A stretch of DNA of 64,000 nt from DATFNI01 sp963712305 (GCA_963712305.1 CAVQHI010000002.1:1963502-2027501), one strand, 5' to 3'. Numbered from the stretch's first letter, positions 10,604 to 19,604 are shown. Translations and numbers: made by a program. The notes: generated from the letters alone by a model not told the origin.

Positions 10604-10636
10604 GGATGCCATCACTTGGAGTGCTGGCATCCTTTT
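10604..10636 (+). terminator. Rho-independent terminator of the RND operon
   Basis: GGATGCCATCACT (10604-10616), TGG loop, AGTGCTGGCATCC (10620-10632), then TTTT. The 13-bp stem has a single mismatch. The same hairpin, perfectly paired, occurs at 13435. Confidence 0.85.
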
Positions 10637-10637
10637 G

Positions 10638-10667
10638 TTGTATTTGTTGATTTATATAAGATATTAT
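10638..10667 (+). promoter_or_regulatory. Candidate promoter upstream of the Ser/Thr kinase, shared with the sigma-factor gene
   Basis: TTGTAT (10638-10643), 18-bp spacer, TATTAT (10662-10667). The block is repeated almost exactly at 13521-13550 ahead of the ECF sigma gene. Here it lies about 200 bp from the kinase ATG, implying a long leader or a second, closer promoter. Assignment as a promoter is inference from hexamer resemblance and conservation. Confidence 0.45.
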
Positions 10668-10864
10668 ACTTGTAAATGACCAGTTGTTGACTGCTTCCCA
10701 AAGAAGCAGGAATCCCTGTAGTGATTTGGGTTGCGGCGGATATCTGAGAGTTTTGTTTAATACGCAAATCAATCAATAGAAGTCATAATGACCGGTTTCG
10801 CCGCTTTTCCATCTAAATTGCGCGTATTATATAAATAGCTAACAATGTATGGGGAGGAAGACCA

Positions 10865-13348
10865 ATGAACCCGGATCGGTGGAATCAGGTACAAACACTT
10901 TTTAAACAGATAGTTGAGCTCGATAGCAACACCAGGGAAACACGGTTAGGTAAGATTCAGGAAGAAGACCCCGATCTGTACGACGAATTAAAATCCCTTC
11001 TGGTGGCAGACGCCGACGAGACCTCTATTCTGGACGGTTTTGCAGTTGATAGCATTGATATTTCAGAATTCTTTCTGCCTGAAAGTTCGCGAATCGGACC
11101 TTTCAAGCTCGTTCATGAGATCGGTATGGGAGGAATGGGAACCGTTTATCTTGCTAAACGCGTTGAGGGGGGATTTGATCAACAAGTCGCGCTAAAGCTT
11201 ATCAAATTCGGCATCAACTCAGGTAGGATATTACAACGTTTTGAAGGGGAACGAAGCATATTAGCACGATTGCAGCATCCTAACATCGCACGCCTCATAG
11301 ATGGTGGGTTGACGGATGACAACAGGCCATGGTTTGCAATGGAATATGTACAGGGGGAATCCATTGACACCTATTGTTTCCGTCTTAATCTGCCTGTTGA
11401 AAAGCGAATCGAACTTTTCATGAAGGTCATTGCAGCTGTTCATTATGCACATCACAATCTTATTGTTCACCGTGATCTCAAACCTGATAATATACTTGTC
11501 AGTGGACAAGATGGTGTATCACAAATAAAATTATTGGATTTCGGCATTGCCAATATGATTAGTGATGAGGGAGACCATCCGGAAAATGTGACGGGGATGA
11601 CAAAGGCATACGCATCACCGGAACAACTGAGTGGTCAGCAAACATCCATATCCAGCGACATATACAGTTTGGGAGTAGTTTTGTATGAGTTGCTTGCCAA
11701 CTGTCATCCGATACCGGAGTTCAGGAGAAATGGTCGCAGCCCTGAGAAATTCGATGATGAACTGGAATCGATATGTCAAAAAGCGATGGCCCGTGATCCT
11801 GAACAACGGTATCAAACCGCGAGCGATCTCAACAAAGATCTCCGTGCATGGCTTGATAATAAACCGGTCTCAAGCTATTCAAACAACCGCATGTACATTG
11901 CCAGGAAGTTTCTAAGCAGGAACAGATGGCAGGCTTCGATAATAGGATTATCGGTTTTAGCGATCCTTTTACTTATAACGATATATACAGTGCGACTTCA
12001 AAAGGAGCGTGATCATGCCGAACAGGAGGCATTAAAGGCAGCACATGTAACCGAGGTTCTTGGGAACGCACTCCAATCGGTTGACCCGTCAGTGTCAAAT
12101 AGTTCCAACATTTCTGCTAAGACCTTTGTCGGTCAGATCATAGGTTATGTCAACGACAATTTAACTGATGAGCCTGAAATCAGGGCAAAGCTGTTGGGCA
12201 TGATTGGCATTGTTTATATAAATCTCGGCAGTTATAAAAAAGCGGATTCCGTCTCGGCCATATCCTACGATTTGTTTCATAAAGTACCCAATCCGAATGA
12301 AAAGGAATTCATTGACAATCTTGTAAAGAGGAGCGAGATTTTGCTTGACGTCGGCAAATTTGATGAAGGCGGTCGCGTCATTCACGAGGCAATGAACCGG
12401 GCAAATAAATACCTCGATCCGAACTCAATTGCGTATGCCAACGTCGGTTTCTCATACGGCGATAATCTCTATGAAACGGGTGATTATAAAACCGCTGATT
12501 CGGTATTTAAGCAGATTCTTCCTGTCTTTGAACGAAATAAAAAGACGGACATAACGGATTATATGGATATCATTTTCATGATCGGGACAAATTACAGGAA
12601 AATGGCGGTATTCGATTCGGCGGAGGTATACCTGTTGAAAACACTCGATCTCAGCCGCGTGCATGATGGACTGAACAGTGACAACTATGCGTATGATGAG
12701 AATCACCTGTCCAGCTTATACCAGGATAAAGGGGAATATGAAAGGGCCATTTCATATGCGCTGGATTCGTACAAAATCAGGAAGAAGATATATGGTGTTG
12801 AGAATATGGCAACTATCGCCAGTCAGGCTAACCTGGCGCGTGCGTACCTGGGAGCCGGTCGCCTTGATGAAGCCGAAGCCGCGTACGACTCGACAATCCA
12901 AGTATTCAAGAAGAGATATGGGACATCACATCATAACCTGGCCGGACTCCTCGGCAGTCTGGGGGATGTGTTGATGAAGAAAAAAGAGTACAAAAAGTCC
13001 GAGGCAGTGATGCGTCAAAGTATTGCAATAAATAAGAGGCTGCTGCCTCCGGATGATCTGCATCAATCGTATGGAATCCTGGGACTTGGCAATGTTCTGA
13101 TGAAAGAAGGTCGGTATGAGGAAGCCTTGCCTTATCTGCAGCGATCACTAACAATTCGAAAAAGCCATTTGTCGGAAACCTCACCGTTGGTTGCACAATC
13201 AGAATATTCCACTGGGAGATGTCTATGGCAATTAGATCAAAAACTGGAAGCGGGGAAACTGCTTGATCATGCGTACAGCATCTACATCAAAGAACCCAAA
13301 AAATATGGTGAACAGATCAGGACGATTGAGGCGATGGGAGTGAGGTGA
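10865..13348 (+). CDS. Membrane-anchored serine/threonine protein kinase with C-terminal TPR domain
   Basis: An 827-residue Hanks-type kinase. Residues 1-60 form the helical N-terminal segment common in kinases paired with ECF sigma factors. The kinase domain spans about 78-335: glycine loop GMGGMG (87-92), Lys111 in VALKLI, catalytic HRDLKPDN with Asp204, DFG with Asp226, and SPEQ. All key residues are present, so it should be active. One transmembrane helix follows (about 354-372), then a coiled or TPR-rich region (about 390-827) that is probably periplasmic and a sensor or scaffold. GGGGAGGA precedes the ATG. The ECF sigma gene follows after a terminator. Target substrates unknown. Confidence 0.93.
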   Translation: MNPDRWNQVQTLFKQIVELDSNTRETRLGKIQEEDPDLYDELKSLLVADADETSILDGFAVDSIDISEFFLPESSRIGPFKLVHEIGMGGMGTVYLAKRVEGGFDQQVALKLIKFGINSGRILQRFEGERSILARLQHPNIARLIDGGLTDDNRPWFAMEYVQGESIDTYCFRLNLPVEKRIELFMKVIAAVHYAHHNLIVHRDLKPDNILVSGQDGVSQIKLLDFGIANMISDEGDHPENVTGMTKAYASPEQLSGQQTSISSDIYSLGVVLYELLANCHPIPEFRRNGRSPEKFDDELESICQKAMARDPEQRYQTASDLNKDLRAWLDNKPVSSYSNNRMYIARKFLSRNRWQASIIGLSVLAILLLITIYTVRLQKERDHAEQEALKAAHVTEVLGNALQSVDPSVSNSSNISAKTFVGQIIGYVNDNLTDEPEIRAKLLGMIGIVYINLGSYKKADSVSAISYDLFHKVPNPNEKEFIDNLVKRSEILLDVGKFDEGGRVIHEAMNRANKYLDPNSIAYANVGFSYGDNLYETGDYKTADSVFKQILPVFERNKKTDITDYMDIIFMIGTNYRKMAVFDSAEVYLLKTLDLSRVHDGLNSDNYAYDENHLSSLYQDKGEYERAISYALDSYKIRKKIYGVENMATIASQANLARAYLGAGRLDEAEAAYDSTIQVFKKRYGTSHHNLAGLLGSLGDVLMKKKEYKKSEAVMRQSIAINKRLLPPDDLHQSYGILGLGNVLMKEGRYEEALPYLQRSLTIRKSHLSETSPLVAQSEYSTGRCLWQLDQKLEAGKLLDHAYSIYIKEPKKYGEQIRTIEAMGVR

Positions 13349-13434
13349 AGGGGTTGTTTTCCAGTGTAATATATTAGAATCCCTAAATAAATTAGGCTTC
13401 ATCTTTATCATTAATGCTTTTTGGACAGTCTCAA

Positions 13435-13468
13435 GGATGCCATCACTTGGAGTGATGGCATCCTTTTT
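13435..13468 (+). terminator. Rho-independent terminator after the kinase gene
   Basis: GGATGCCATCACT (13435-13447), TGG loop, AGTGATGGCATCC (13451-13463), then TTTTT. A perfect 13-bp stem, near-identical to the hairpin at 10604. Confidence 0.9.
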
Positions 13469-13520
13469 AGTAGCAAAAACCATAAAACATTGGTTTGAAT
13501 TGATTTCACTATAACTTGAA

Positions 13521-13550
13521 TTGTATTTATTGATTTAAATGAGATATTAT
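13521..13550 (+). promoter_or_regulatory. Candidate promoter of the ECF sigma-factor gene
   Basis: TTGTAT (13521-13526), 18-bp spacer, TATTAT (13545-13550), 44 bp before the ATG at 13595. It matches the block at 10638-10667 closely across spacer and hexamers. The spacing to the start is normal for a promoter. Confidence 0.5.
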
Positions 13551-13594
13551 AGATTAAAATGATCAGGGTGTGATTGTGCCCCCAATAATGCAAA

Positions 13595-14182
13595 ATGAAT
13601 CCAGGGATGAATCAAAATCCGCAGGACATTACACTGTTGTTGGATCAGCTCAGGGAAGATGACCAGAACCAGGTTGAGGTTATTTATCCACTGGTCTATA
13701 CTCATTTGCATGAAGTCGCAAGAGGCCAATTACGGCACGCACGTGATGGGCATACGTTCCAGACGACGGCTCTTGTTCATGAAGCTTACCTGAAGATGGT
13801 GGACCAGGACCGTGCTAATTTCAACAATAGGTCCCATTTTTTGGCTATCGCGTCCATCGCTATGCGGCGAATCCTGATCAGCTATGCCCGAAAGCGGAAT
13901 GCAGATAAACGTGGCGGTGATCAGGTCCCGGTCACCTTTCATGATGGTATGGCTGCGTATCAGGCCCGAACCGGTGAATTATTGGATCTGGATGAAGCCC
14001 TGACCAGGCTTGAGAAGTTGAATCCACGGCAGTCGAAGATTGTGGAGTATCGTTTTTTTGGAGGACTTACATATAAGGAAATCGCCAAAGTTATGGGCGA
14101 CACGGAGCATTCGGTTCGATATGATTGGAGGGTAGCCAGGGCATGGCTCAAACGGGAAATGAGTGAGAAGAAGTCAGAGTGA
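13595..14182 (+). CDS. ECF-subfamily RNA polymerase sigma factor
   Basis: A 195-residue sigma factor of the ECF type usually found beside Ser/Thr kinases. Region 2 lies at about residues 25-100 (VYTHLHEVARGQLRH, then TTALVHEAYLKM and AMRRILISYARKRNADKRGG), and region 4 at about 120-190, ending in a helix-turn-helix (FGGLTYKEIAKVMGDTEHSV). Members of this group are often controlled by the linked kinase rather than by a classical anti-sigma factor; no anti-sigma gene is adjacent. In most loci of this kind the sigma gene precedes the kinase; here the order is reversed and a terminator separates them. ATG at 13595 has no clear ribosome binding site. Confidence 0.9.
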   Translation: MNPGMNQNPQDITLLLDQLREDDQNQVEVIYPLVYTHLHEVARGQLRHARDGHTFQTTALVHEAYLKMVDQDRANFNNRSHFLAIASIAMRRILISYARKRNADKRGGDQVPVTFHDGMAAYQARTGELLDLDEALTRLEKLNPRQSKIVEYRFFGGLTYKEIAKVMGDTEHSVRYDWRVARAWLKREMSEKKSE

Positions 14183-14250
14183 CCGTTTCTTCGCAAGTTG
14201 AGGCCACTTGTTTTTCCTCGTTTCATGCAGATTCTGCGTTACTTTAAGAA

Positions 14251-14463
14251 CGTTAGCCAGGATGCACGGGATTGCCGCGTCACCCTAAAGAGGCTCCTCG
14301 CAATGACAATGCTATGTTACGTTTAGAAGGATATGTCATTGCGAGGTGTATTCCCTGCAGCAATGCTAATGTATAAAATACATACCAAATTTTACCTACA
14401 TCAAGATTCATTGTTACCAGTCCAAAGACACCGCGGCAATCTCGTGTATACTGGAAACGATCG
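14251..14463. repeat. Palindromic dispersed repeat, ATTGCGAGG type, copy 1
   Basis: Contains GGGATTGCCGCGTCAC and CCTCGCAATGACA near the left, TGTCATTGCGAGG at 14335-14346, and ACCGCGGCAATCTCGT near the right, so it can fold on itself. Copy 2, in the same orientation, is at 14871-15082. It carries no gene. Confidence 0.8.
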
Positions 14464-14472
14464 TCAACAGGT

Positions 14473-14764
14473 TTACATCAATTCATCAGTCAAATCCTTC
14501 CATTCCGGATTAACCGATTCCACAAGCGCAATTTTACGTTTTCTATTTCCTGCCTTAATCTGCTTTTCTCGGGCAATGGCATCCTGAACATCAGGATATT
14601 TCATAGTATACCAATTTATCTACATTGTAACGTTTGGTGAAGCCATTGATAAGATGCTATTTGTGTTGTTCCACTCGTCTTGCTAAATCATTCGTTATGC
14701 CAGTGCACAGAACGGTGTTTCGTTTGTTTGTAAGGATGTAGACATAGTATGTGTAAGACACGGC
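14473..14764 (-). pseudogene. Decayed GIY-YIG nuclease-family gene
   Basis: On the minus strand a small GIY-YIG endonuclease-like protein can be pieced together. From about 14755: YTYYVYILTNKRNTVLCTG, TNDLARRVEQHK, an in-frame TAG at 14657-14659, then GFTKRYNVDKLVYYE, a frameshift around 14600-14610, and PDVQDAIAREKQIKAGNRK, SVNPEWKDLTDELM, stop at 14473-14475. These are the normal blocks of the ~90-residue family in order, including the YxYI and TG-TND core. With a stop and a frameshift and no good start codon it is dead. It lies exactly between the two palindromic repeats, suggesting the three travelled together. Confidence 0.85.
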
Positions 14765-14870
14765 TTATGGGTTAGTTCTCTTGATGTTATATAAATGAGA
14801 TACGATAAGAGCATGATCTTTACAGAAAAAATTTTGTGGGTATAGATGGGTACGGGTATTTGAAGTGAAA

Positions 14871-15082
14871 GTTGCCGGGTAAGACGGGATTGCCGCGTCA
14901 CTTGCTCCGCTGCGTTCCTCGCAATGACAATGTTATTTAATGTTTTAAAAAAGCATGTCATTGCGAGGTGGCTTATGTACAATAAAGTTAATGCATGAAA
15001 TACCGGACCTATTTTGCCTCCTTAAAATTTAATGACATGAATCGGAAGCCACCGTGGCAATCTCGTCTAAACTGGCAACGAT
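14871..15082. repeat. Palindromic dispersed repeat, ATTGCGAGG type, copy 2
   Basis: Same blocks and same orientation as copy 1: ACGGGATTGCCGCGTCAC, CCTCGCAATGACA, TGTCATTGCGAGG (14956-14968) and ACCGTGGCAATCTCGT, ending with CTGGCAACGATC. The outer ends GTTGCCGGG and CTGGCAAC are roughly inverted. Confidence 0.8.
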
Positions 15083-15107
15083 CCAATTCTACAAACTGCA
15101 TTTACAC

Positions 15108-15150
15108 AAAAAAAGCGCCATCCGGCCAATCAAGTCCGGACGGCGCTTTT
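15108..15150 (-). terminator. Rho-independent terminator of the cytolysin-like gene
   Basis: Read on the minus strand: AAAAGCGCCGTCCGG, a short loop, CCGGATGGCGCTTTT and a run of seven T. The stem is about 15 bp with one mismatch, 100 bp past the stop at 15253. Confidence 0.88.
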
Positions 15151-15252
15151 AGCCAGGGATGGTATGAAAGACAAATTATAAGACCAGGGGCTGACCCGGA
15201 ACCCATAATCCGGATCAACCCCAGGATGTTTGACCACGTACGTGGATTAGAG

Positions 15253-17709
15253 TTACAAGTTACTTGCGCGCGCCAGTCCGACATACACCCGGTTGCGTGC
15301 AGAGTTGTCGCACCAGATGATGTCATCGCGCTTGTCACCGTTTATGTCACCAATTAATACAGTGAATTGAGACCAGTCGTCTACGATTTGTGGACGCCCC
15401 TGAGGTAAGCGGCTGAAGTCAAACGTGCCATCACTTGAACCAAGGCCGACATATATGGAGTCCTTTTGCGGATTGTAGTAGATGATATCGTCGCGGCCGT
15501 CACCATTGACATCTCCCATTCTAACGATATCCGTTCCATCATTTTTCTGAATAGGAATGGCCTGATAACCGGGGAATGAAAACCGGCCATTTCCATTTGA
15601 AATATTACGATGAAGCGGAATTTTACCGTTATGGCCGGGATCTTCCGTTTTCGTGAAAACGAGGTCCATCCCATTCTTCCCGTCAACATTGCCGGTTAAC
15701 ATGAAGTATGGATCCCATCCATGTTGATTACGTGCTTGCGATGACAGGAAAGTGAAATACTGGCCAGGCGTTGTACTGTTAAACAATCCAACATAGGTAA
15801 CGTTATTGTTGGTGCTCAATTCATTCCATACAATATCCATACGCCCGTCGTTATTTACATCTCCCAGATGGACAGAATAACCTCCCCAACCGCTATTTGG
15901 ATGATCCTGATAAGAAGTGGACAGATCGAATAGCACGCCGCCATTTGTAGTGTCTCCTTTTGAAAATCCGATGTAGGTACGATTGCTTGTACCTCTGTAG
16001 TTCCAGACGATATCGTCATAACCGTCTCCGTTCACATCACCGATAAGACAGGTATATTTTTCACCCCAATGTCCATTCGGATGCACTTGAGCGGGTAGGA
16101 AACTAAAAGAACCTCTGCCCGTTGACAAGGCAACAAATGTCCTGTTTTGTCCACCGTCATAATTCCAGAGCAGATCTGCTTTCCCGTCGCCATTGAAATC
16201 ACCGGTCAGAAGTTTGTATTTTCCCCATCCCTCCGGAGCTGAAAGAGTATCATCTACAACCTGTGGCGAAGAAAATGTTCCGTCACCGTTAGCAATTGCA
16301 ACAGCGATATCATTTGTTGTGCCAAGATGATTCCAGATCAGATCTTTATTACCATCACCATTGATGTCTGCCATGTGAATGGTGACCGGTGTTGGGATAG
16401 GCATCCCAAGATCCTGGGCATTGCGAAGATCAAATGTACCCGGTGTTGCCTGCTTTGCGGTGCAGGTGCGTACGTTGTAATTGGTCGTCTCCGATACCTT
16501 GGCAATGCTGTTGTCTCCGAGATTCCGGAACGTGTAGGACAAGGGAGATGCACTGGAGAGAGGCGCATTATCGGTAAAATATTGAGACCAGTCGCCCGAC
16601 CGGATCATCTTTATTGTTGCATCTGCATCTCCGCCGATAGAGGTTACCGCAATTTTGGCATTTTGCAAGATGGACTTCTGCTTATCCGACATATGTCCGC
16701 TCACACTTCCACCGATGGATTTGTAACCCGCTTGCATGGTAGCCCGAATGTCGGACACACTGGCAGTTGAGGTCAGTGAGAACATCATCATGCGACCGTA
16801 GACAATATTCGAGACATAGACCGGCAGGTTATCCGGACCAATCCTTCCTAAATCGATTTGCTCCTGGAGCTTTTCCTTGGTGAAATCGCTGCTGAAGAAA
16901 TCTCCGGGTGTCTGCGGCGCCTGCATTACAACCGTGTACATCTTCTGGTAGAACTCGGCCGTAACCGTATGCTCAGCAACTGTCTGGTCGATACTGCCGC
17001 TTGCAGAGGCTCTAAATCCGAGATACCTTCCGGATAATCCCATCTGAAGTGCCGCCTGTTGCTCACTATAATATGTTGACATCCTGAAGACAATCGTCGA
17101 CGGAGTGGCGAGCCCGTTCTGGGTGGCATTGCCAATCATGGAACCGATGGCCTGGTCTACATTACCCTGGGTTGGTTCCTGAATCGTACGGTTGTTGTCG
17201 TTGTTGGCCAGCGATGGGATGGATACCTGTATCGGTGCCCTTTGATTAATTACAAGTGGCAGGAGGCTGCCAAGTCCGTTTGCATAGCTTTTACCCTGAA
17301 TGAGGGCACCGGCCCAAACAATTTCCCTGTCAGGACTGTACATCGCCAGTTTTTCCGGGGTATTGGTTAAGGTATAAGGTTGTACCTGACAGCCGTAGAC
17401 CACATTCTTTTCAGTATAAACATTACCTGAGCTGTCAATCATGTCCACGTTCATGGTATCGGGCTGCTCTGTTGTTGCCGCACCGGTAGGAGTCGGAGCT
17501 GTTGAATCTTTAGGTGGAGAAAAGGCCGACCAGACCGGAAGGTCTTTCAGATAGGTATTTGCATCTTTGACGTTAGGATTGTTTGGTGGTGATACCGGAT
17601 TACTGCCATTTTTACACATTGGTAATACAAACATGACAAGCATCAATACTGTGTATCGATACATCCATGTTTTTACATAACTGATTGATGATGAGTTTTG
17701 CCGTTTCAT
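15253..17709 (-). CDS. Cholesterol-dependent-cytolysin-like (thiol-activated cytolysin family) lipoprotein fused to an FG-GAP/VCBS beta-propeller
   Basis: An 818-residue protein. The start at 17709 (MKRQ) is preferred because AGAGGA precedes it; residues 15-31 are hydrophobic, with Cys32 in LPMC as a probable lipidation site. Residues ~103-416 match domains 1-3 of cholesterol-dependent cytolysins: VWAGALIQGKSY, QVSIPSLANND, VDQAIGSMI, PVYVSNIVYGRMMMFSL, and the diglycine block VTSIGGDAD (Gly359-Gly360) needed for strand opening, then SYTFRNLGDNSIAKV. The cholesterol-recognising domain 4 and its Trp-rich undecapeptide are absent. Instead, residues ~440-818 hold seven FG-GAP repeats of the form GDxNGDGxxDIxW, a seven-bladed calcium-binding propeller. 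It is probably surface-exposed and pore-forming, with the propeller as the binding module. Function is inferred from the fold; the target is unknown. Confidence 0.82.
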   Translation of the reverse strand: MKRQNSSSISYVKTWMYRYTVLMLVMFVLPMCKNGSNPVSPPNNPNVKDANTYLKDLPVWSAFSPPKDSTAPTPTGAATTEQPDTMNVDMIDSSGNVYTEKNVVYGCQVQPYTLTNTPEKLAMYSPDREIVWAGALIQGKSYANGLGSLLPLVINQRAPIQVSIPSLANNDNNRTIQEPTQGNVDQAIGSMIGNATQNGLATPSTIVFRMSTYYSEQQAALQMGLSGRYLGFRASASGSIDQTVAEHTVTAEFYQKMYTVVMQAPQTPGDFFSSDFTKEKLQEQIDLGRIGPDNLPVYVSNIVYGRMMMFSLTSTASVSDIRATMQAGYKSIGGSVSGHMSDKQKSILQNAKIAVTSIGGDADATIKMIRSGDWSQYFTDNAPLSSASPLSYTFRNLGDNSIAKVSETTNYNVRTCTAKQATPGTFDLRNAQDLGMPIPTPVTIHMADINGDGNKDLIWNHLGTTNDIAVAIANGDGTFSSPQVVDDTLSAPEGWGKYKLLTGDFNGDGKADLLWNYDGGQNRTFVALSTGRGSFSFLPAQVHPNGHWGEKYTCLIGDVNGDGYDDIVWNYRGTSNRTYIGFSKGDTTNGGVLFDLSTSYQDHPNSGWGGYSVHLGDVNNDGRMDIVWNELSTNNNVTYVGLFNSTTPGQYFTFLSSQARNQHGWDPYFMLTGNVDGKNGMDLVFTKTEDPGHNGKIPLHRNISNGNGRFSFPGYQAIPIQKNDGTDIVRMGDVNGDGRDDIIYYNPQKDSIYVGLGSSDGTFDFSRLPQGRPQIVDDWSQFTVLIGDINGDKRDDIIWCDNSARNRVYVGLARASNL

Positions 17710-17809
17710 GATCCTCTGGTTTATTTGATTGTTGCAAGGCCAAACCCGCATTGTAATTGGCCTCTATCTCAATACGCGCAAAAAAACAGAGGAACTGGCG
17801 AAAGGGTCG

Positions 17810-17867
17810 AAAAAAAAGATTGGTTGGATGACTGTATGATTGAATGAGCGCTAAGGTTCATCCAGCC
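17810..17867 (-). terminator. Terminator of the PQQ-propeller gene
   Basis: On the minus strand GGCTGGATGA pairs with TCATCCAACC (one mismatch) and is followed by AATC and eight T. An alternative pairing (GATTGAATG with CATTCAATC) overlaps it. It lies 26 bp after the stop at 17893 and separates this gene from the cytolysin-like gene. Confidence 0.65.
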
Positions 17868-17892
17868 ATCCATTCAATCAATTATCCATTCC

Positions 17893-19533
17893 TTATTTCA
17901 ACAGTCCGTAAACGACGACCTGGTTTGAGAAGGTGGGCAAATATACATGTCCGTTAGCAATTGTAGGAGGGGAGAACTTGGCATAATTGCCAGCATCGTC
18001 ATGTTGAGCATTTTGATGACTGTCCCAAAGTTCTTTAGTAACATCATTCGCATCTAAAGCAACTAATATCCCGGGACTTACGCTGTGTTCCGCATCACCG
18101 CTGGAAGCAAAGGAAGCCCAGAGAATACCGGTTCCATCCTGTGATCCATTGGATGATACAGACAGCATCGCTCCATTTTGTCCTTTTGGTCCGGCTACAT
18201 TAGATACAATTGTTTTACCATCGTCGAATGTATTGCTGGTTCTGTTAAAAGGAATGGCGCGGAGCTGATCATTTTCAGACCATACGTATGCATATTCATT
18301 AGAGCTTCCTTTGAAGTAAGCCGGCTGGCAATGCATATTGAAATTAGAACCTAATTGGATAGTCTGTTGTATCTGGTTAGCGGAGGCCTGGTATCCACCC
18401 ATATTATCCTTATTAACCAGGTAAATGTTTCCGTCTTTTCCCCCTGTGAAGAAATAATTGGAATTCGGAATCAAAAAAGATCCCATACTTCCATAATCCA
18501 GGTCAGATTTATTGAGATCCTGGTAGTTATATGGTGTGAAATAGCTTTCTACTGTAAGTGTTGAGCCGGATGGTTTCAGTTTTAATGCACTTTCACCCCG
18601 GTTAGTCAGATTAGTTGGATCGCCATTAGCTCCTACGGTTCCGTTGCCAGATACGACGTAAAGATTTCCCTGGGCGTCGGCTGCCATCCCGGCACCACTT
18701 TCCCACATGCCACCGGCGTATCCATTCGGCGTATTGTTGTAAACGACTTCTTGCTGAAGTGTGCCGGTGTTATATCCAAGAATCCATCCGTGATAGGGTC
18801 CCCAGTCGCAATGGGAGGAAAATGTGATGTATACGACACCGTTCGCTAAAGTCAGTCCCTGTCGTTGGTTTTGCTTTTGTGCATCGAACGTGATCTTGTT
18901 GTTGACACTTCCAGCCCCATTTCCGTCATAGGTTGCTGTAATTTTGACCGGACTTCCGGATATTTCCCTGCCGTTGACGATATTAACGGCATGCAGGTAC
19001 TGAACAAAGCTGCTGCCGTCGGTACTGCGGGCGACAAAGTATATCGTCTGGGTTGTTTCATCAATCACAGGAGTTCCGACAATACCCATGTCGAGACTGA
19101 AATCCTGGTAATAGCCACCACAGGCGCCAGTCATATCTGTATTTCTTGGTGGACGCATACCCGGTTGTGAAAAGTTATTTTCCCAATAAAGTTTTCCACT
19201 GTCCCCATCGTAAGCATACACTGTATTATTAACAGTGGCTATATACACCACATTACGTATGCCGTTATCGATGTACACATTTCCAACAACCAGGGGCTGC
19301 GCATACACCTGGTCATCCAGCGGTAGTGCAAACAGCCTTCCGAATTGCTTCTCATTGACATTGCTTGTATTCAACACAGTTTCCTGATCGTTCCAACCGG
19401 TACGGGCGTTGTTGTTGTGTTGAGTCAGGACGGAAACATGCTGAGGATTTGACGTGTTATTATCACCCATCTTTCGTTTACAGGTAACGCAGACAATAAG
19501 AATTAGCAATAGAAGTGGATATCTTTTTCGCAT
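17893..19533 (-). CDS. PQQ-type beta-propeller lipoprotein
   Basis: About 546 residues from the preferred start at 19533 (MRKRYPLLLL), whose hydrophobic stretch ends at Cys18 in VTC, a likely lipoprotein. The body shows repeated BamB/PQQ-dehydrogenase-like blades: VVYIATVNNTVYAYDGDSGKLYWENNF, broken here into VVYIATVNNTVYAYDGDSGK and the following KLYWEN, then TPVIDETTQTIYFVARS, GVVYITFSSHCDWG and NIYLVNKDN. No PQQ or metal active-site residues can be confirmed, so it may be a structural or binding propeller rather than an enzyme. It lies upstream of, and on the same strand as, the cytolysin-like gene but is separated by a terminator. Confidence 0.78.
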   Translation of the reverse strand: MRKRYPLLLLILIVCVTCKRKMGDNNTSNPQHVSVLTQHNNNARTGWNDQETVLNTSNVNEKQFGRLFALPLDDQVYAQPLVVGNVYIDNGIRNVVYIATVNNTVYAYDGDSGKLYWENNFSQPGMRPPRNTDMTGACGGYYQDFSLDMGIVGTPVIDETTQTIYFVARSTDGSSFVQYLHAVNIVNGREISGSPVKITATYDGNGAGSVNNKITFDAQKQNQRQGLTLANGVVYITFSSHCDWGPYHGWILGYNTGTLQQEVVYNNTPNGYAGGMWESGAGMAADAQGNLYVVSGNGTVGANGDPTNLTNRGESALKLKPSGSTLTVESYFTPYNYQDLNKSDLDYGSMGSFLIPNSNYFFTGGKDGNIYLVNKDNMGGYQASANQIQQTIQLGSNFNMHCQPAYFKGSSNEYAYVWSENDQLRAIPFNRTSNTFDDGKTIVSNVAGPKGQNGAMLSVSSNGSQDGTGILWASFASSGDAEHSVSPGILVALDANDVTKELWDSHQNAQHDDAGNYAKFSPPTIANGHVYLPTFSNQVVVYGLLK

Positions 19534-19604
19534 AGATAATAACCGAACATTTTGTGTAAAGTAACCTTGGTATTTGACGGAATAAGATATATGAAATGTA
19601 AACA

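Noticed and set aside
14695..14982. 95-codon minus-strand frame
   Set aside because: It is made of repeat sequence and part of the GIY-YIG remnant read in the wrong frame.
17893..19533. PQQ-dependent alcohol or glucose dehydrogenase
   Set aside because: Propeller blades resemble that superfamily, but the catalytic Asp, calcium site and disulfide motifs could not be identified, so only a PQQ-type propeller is claimed.
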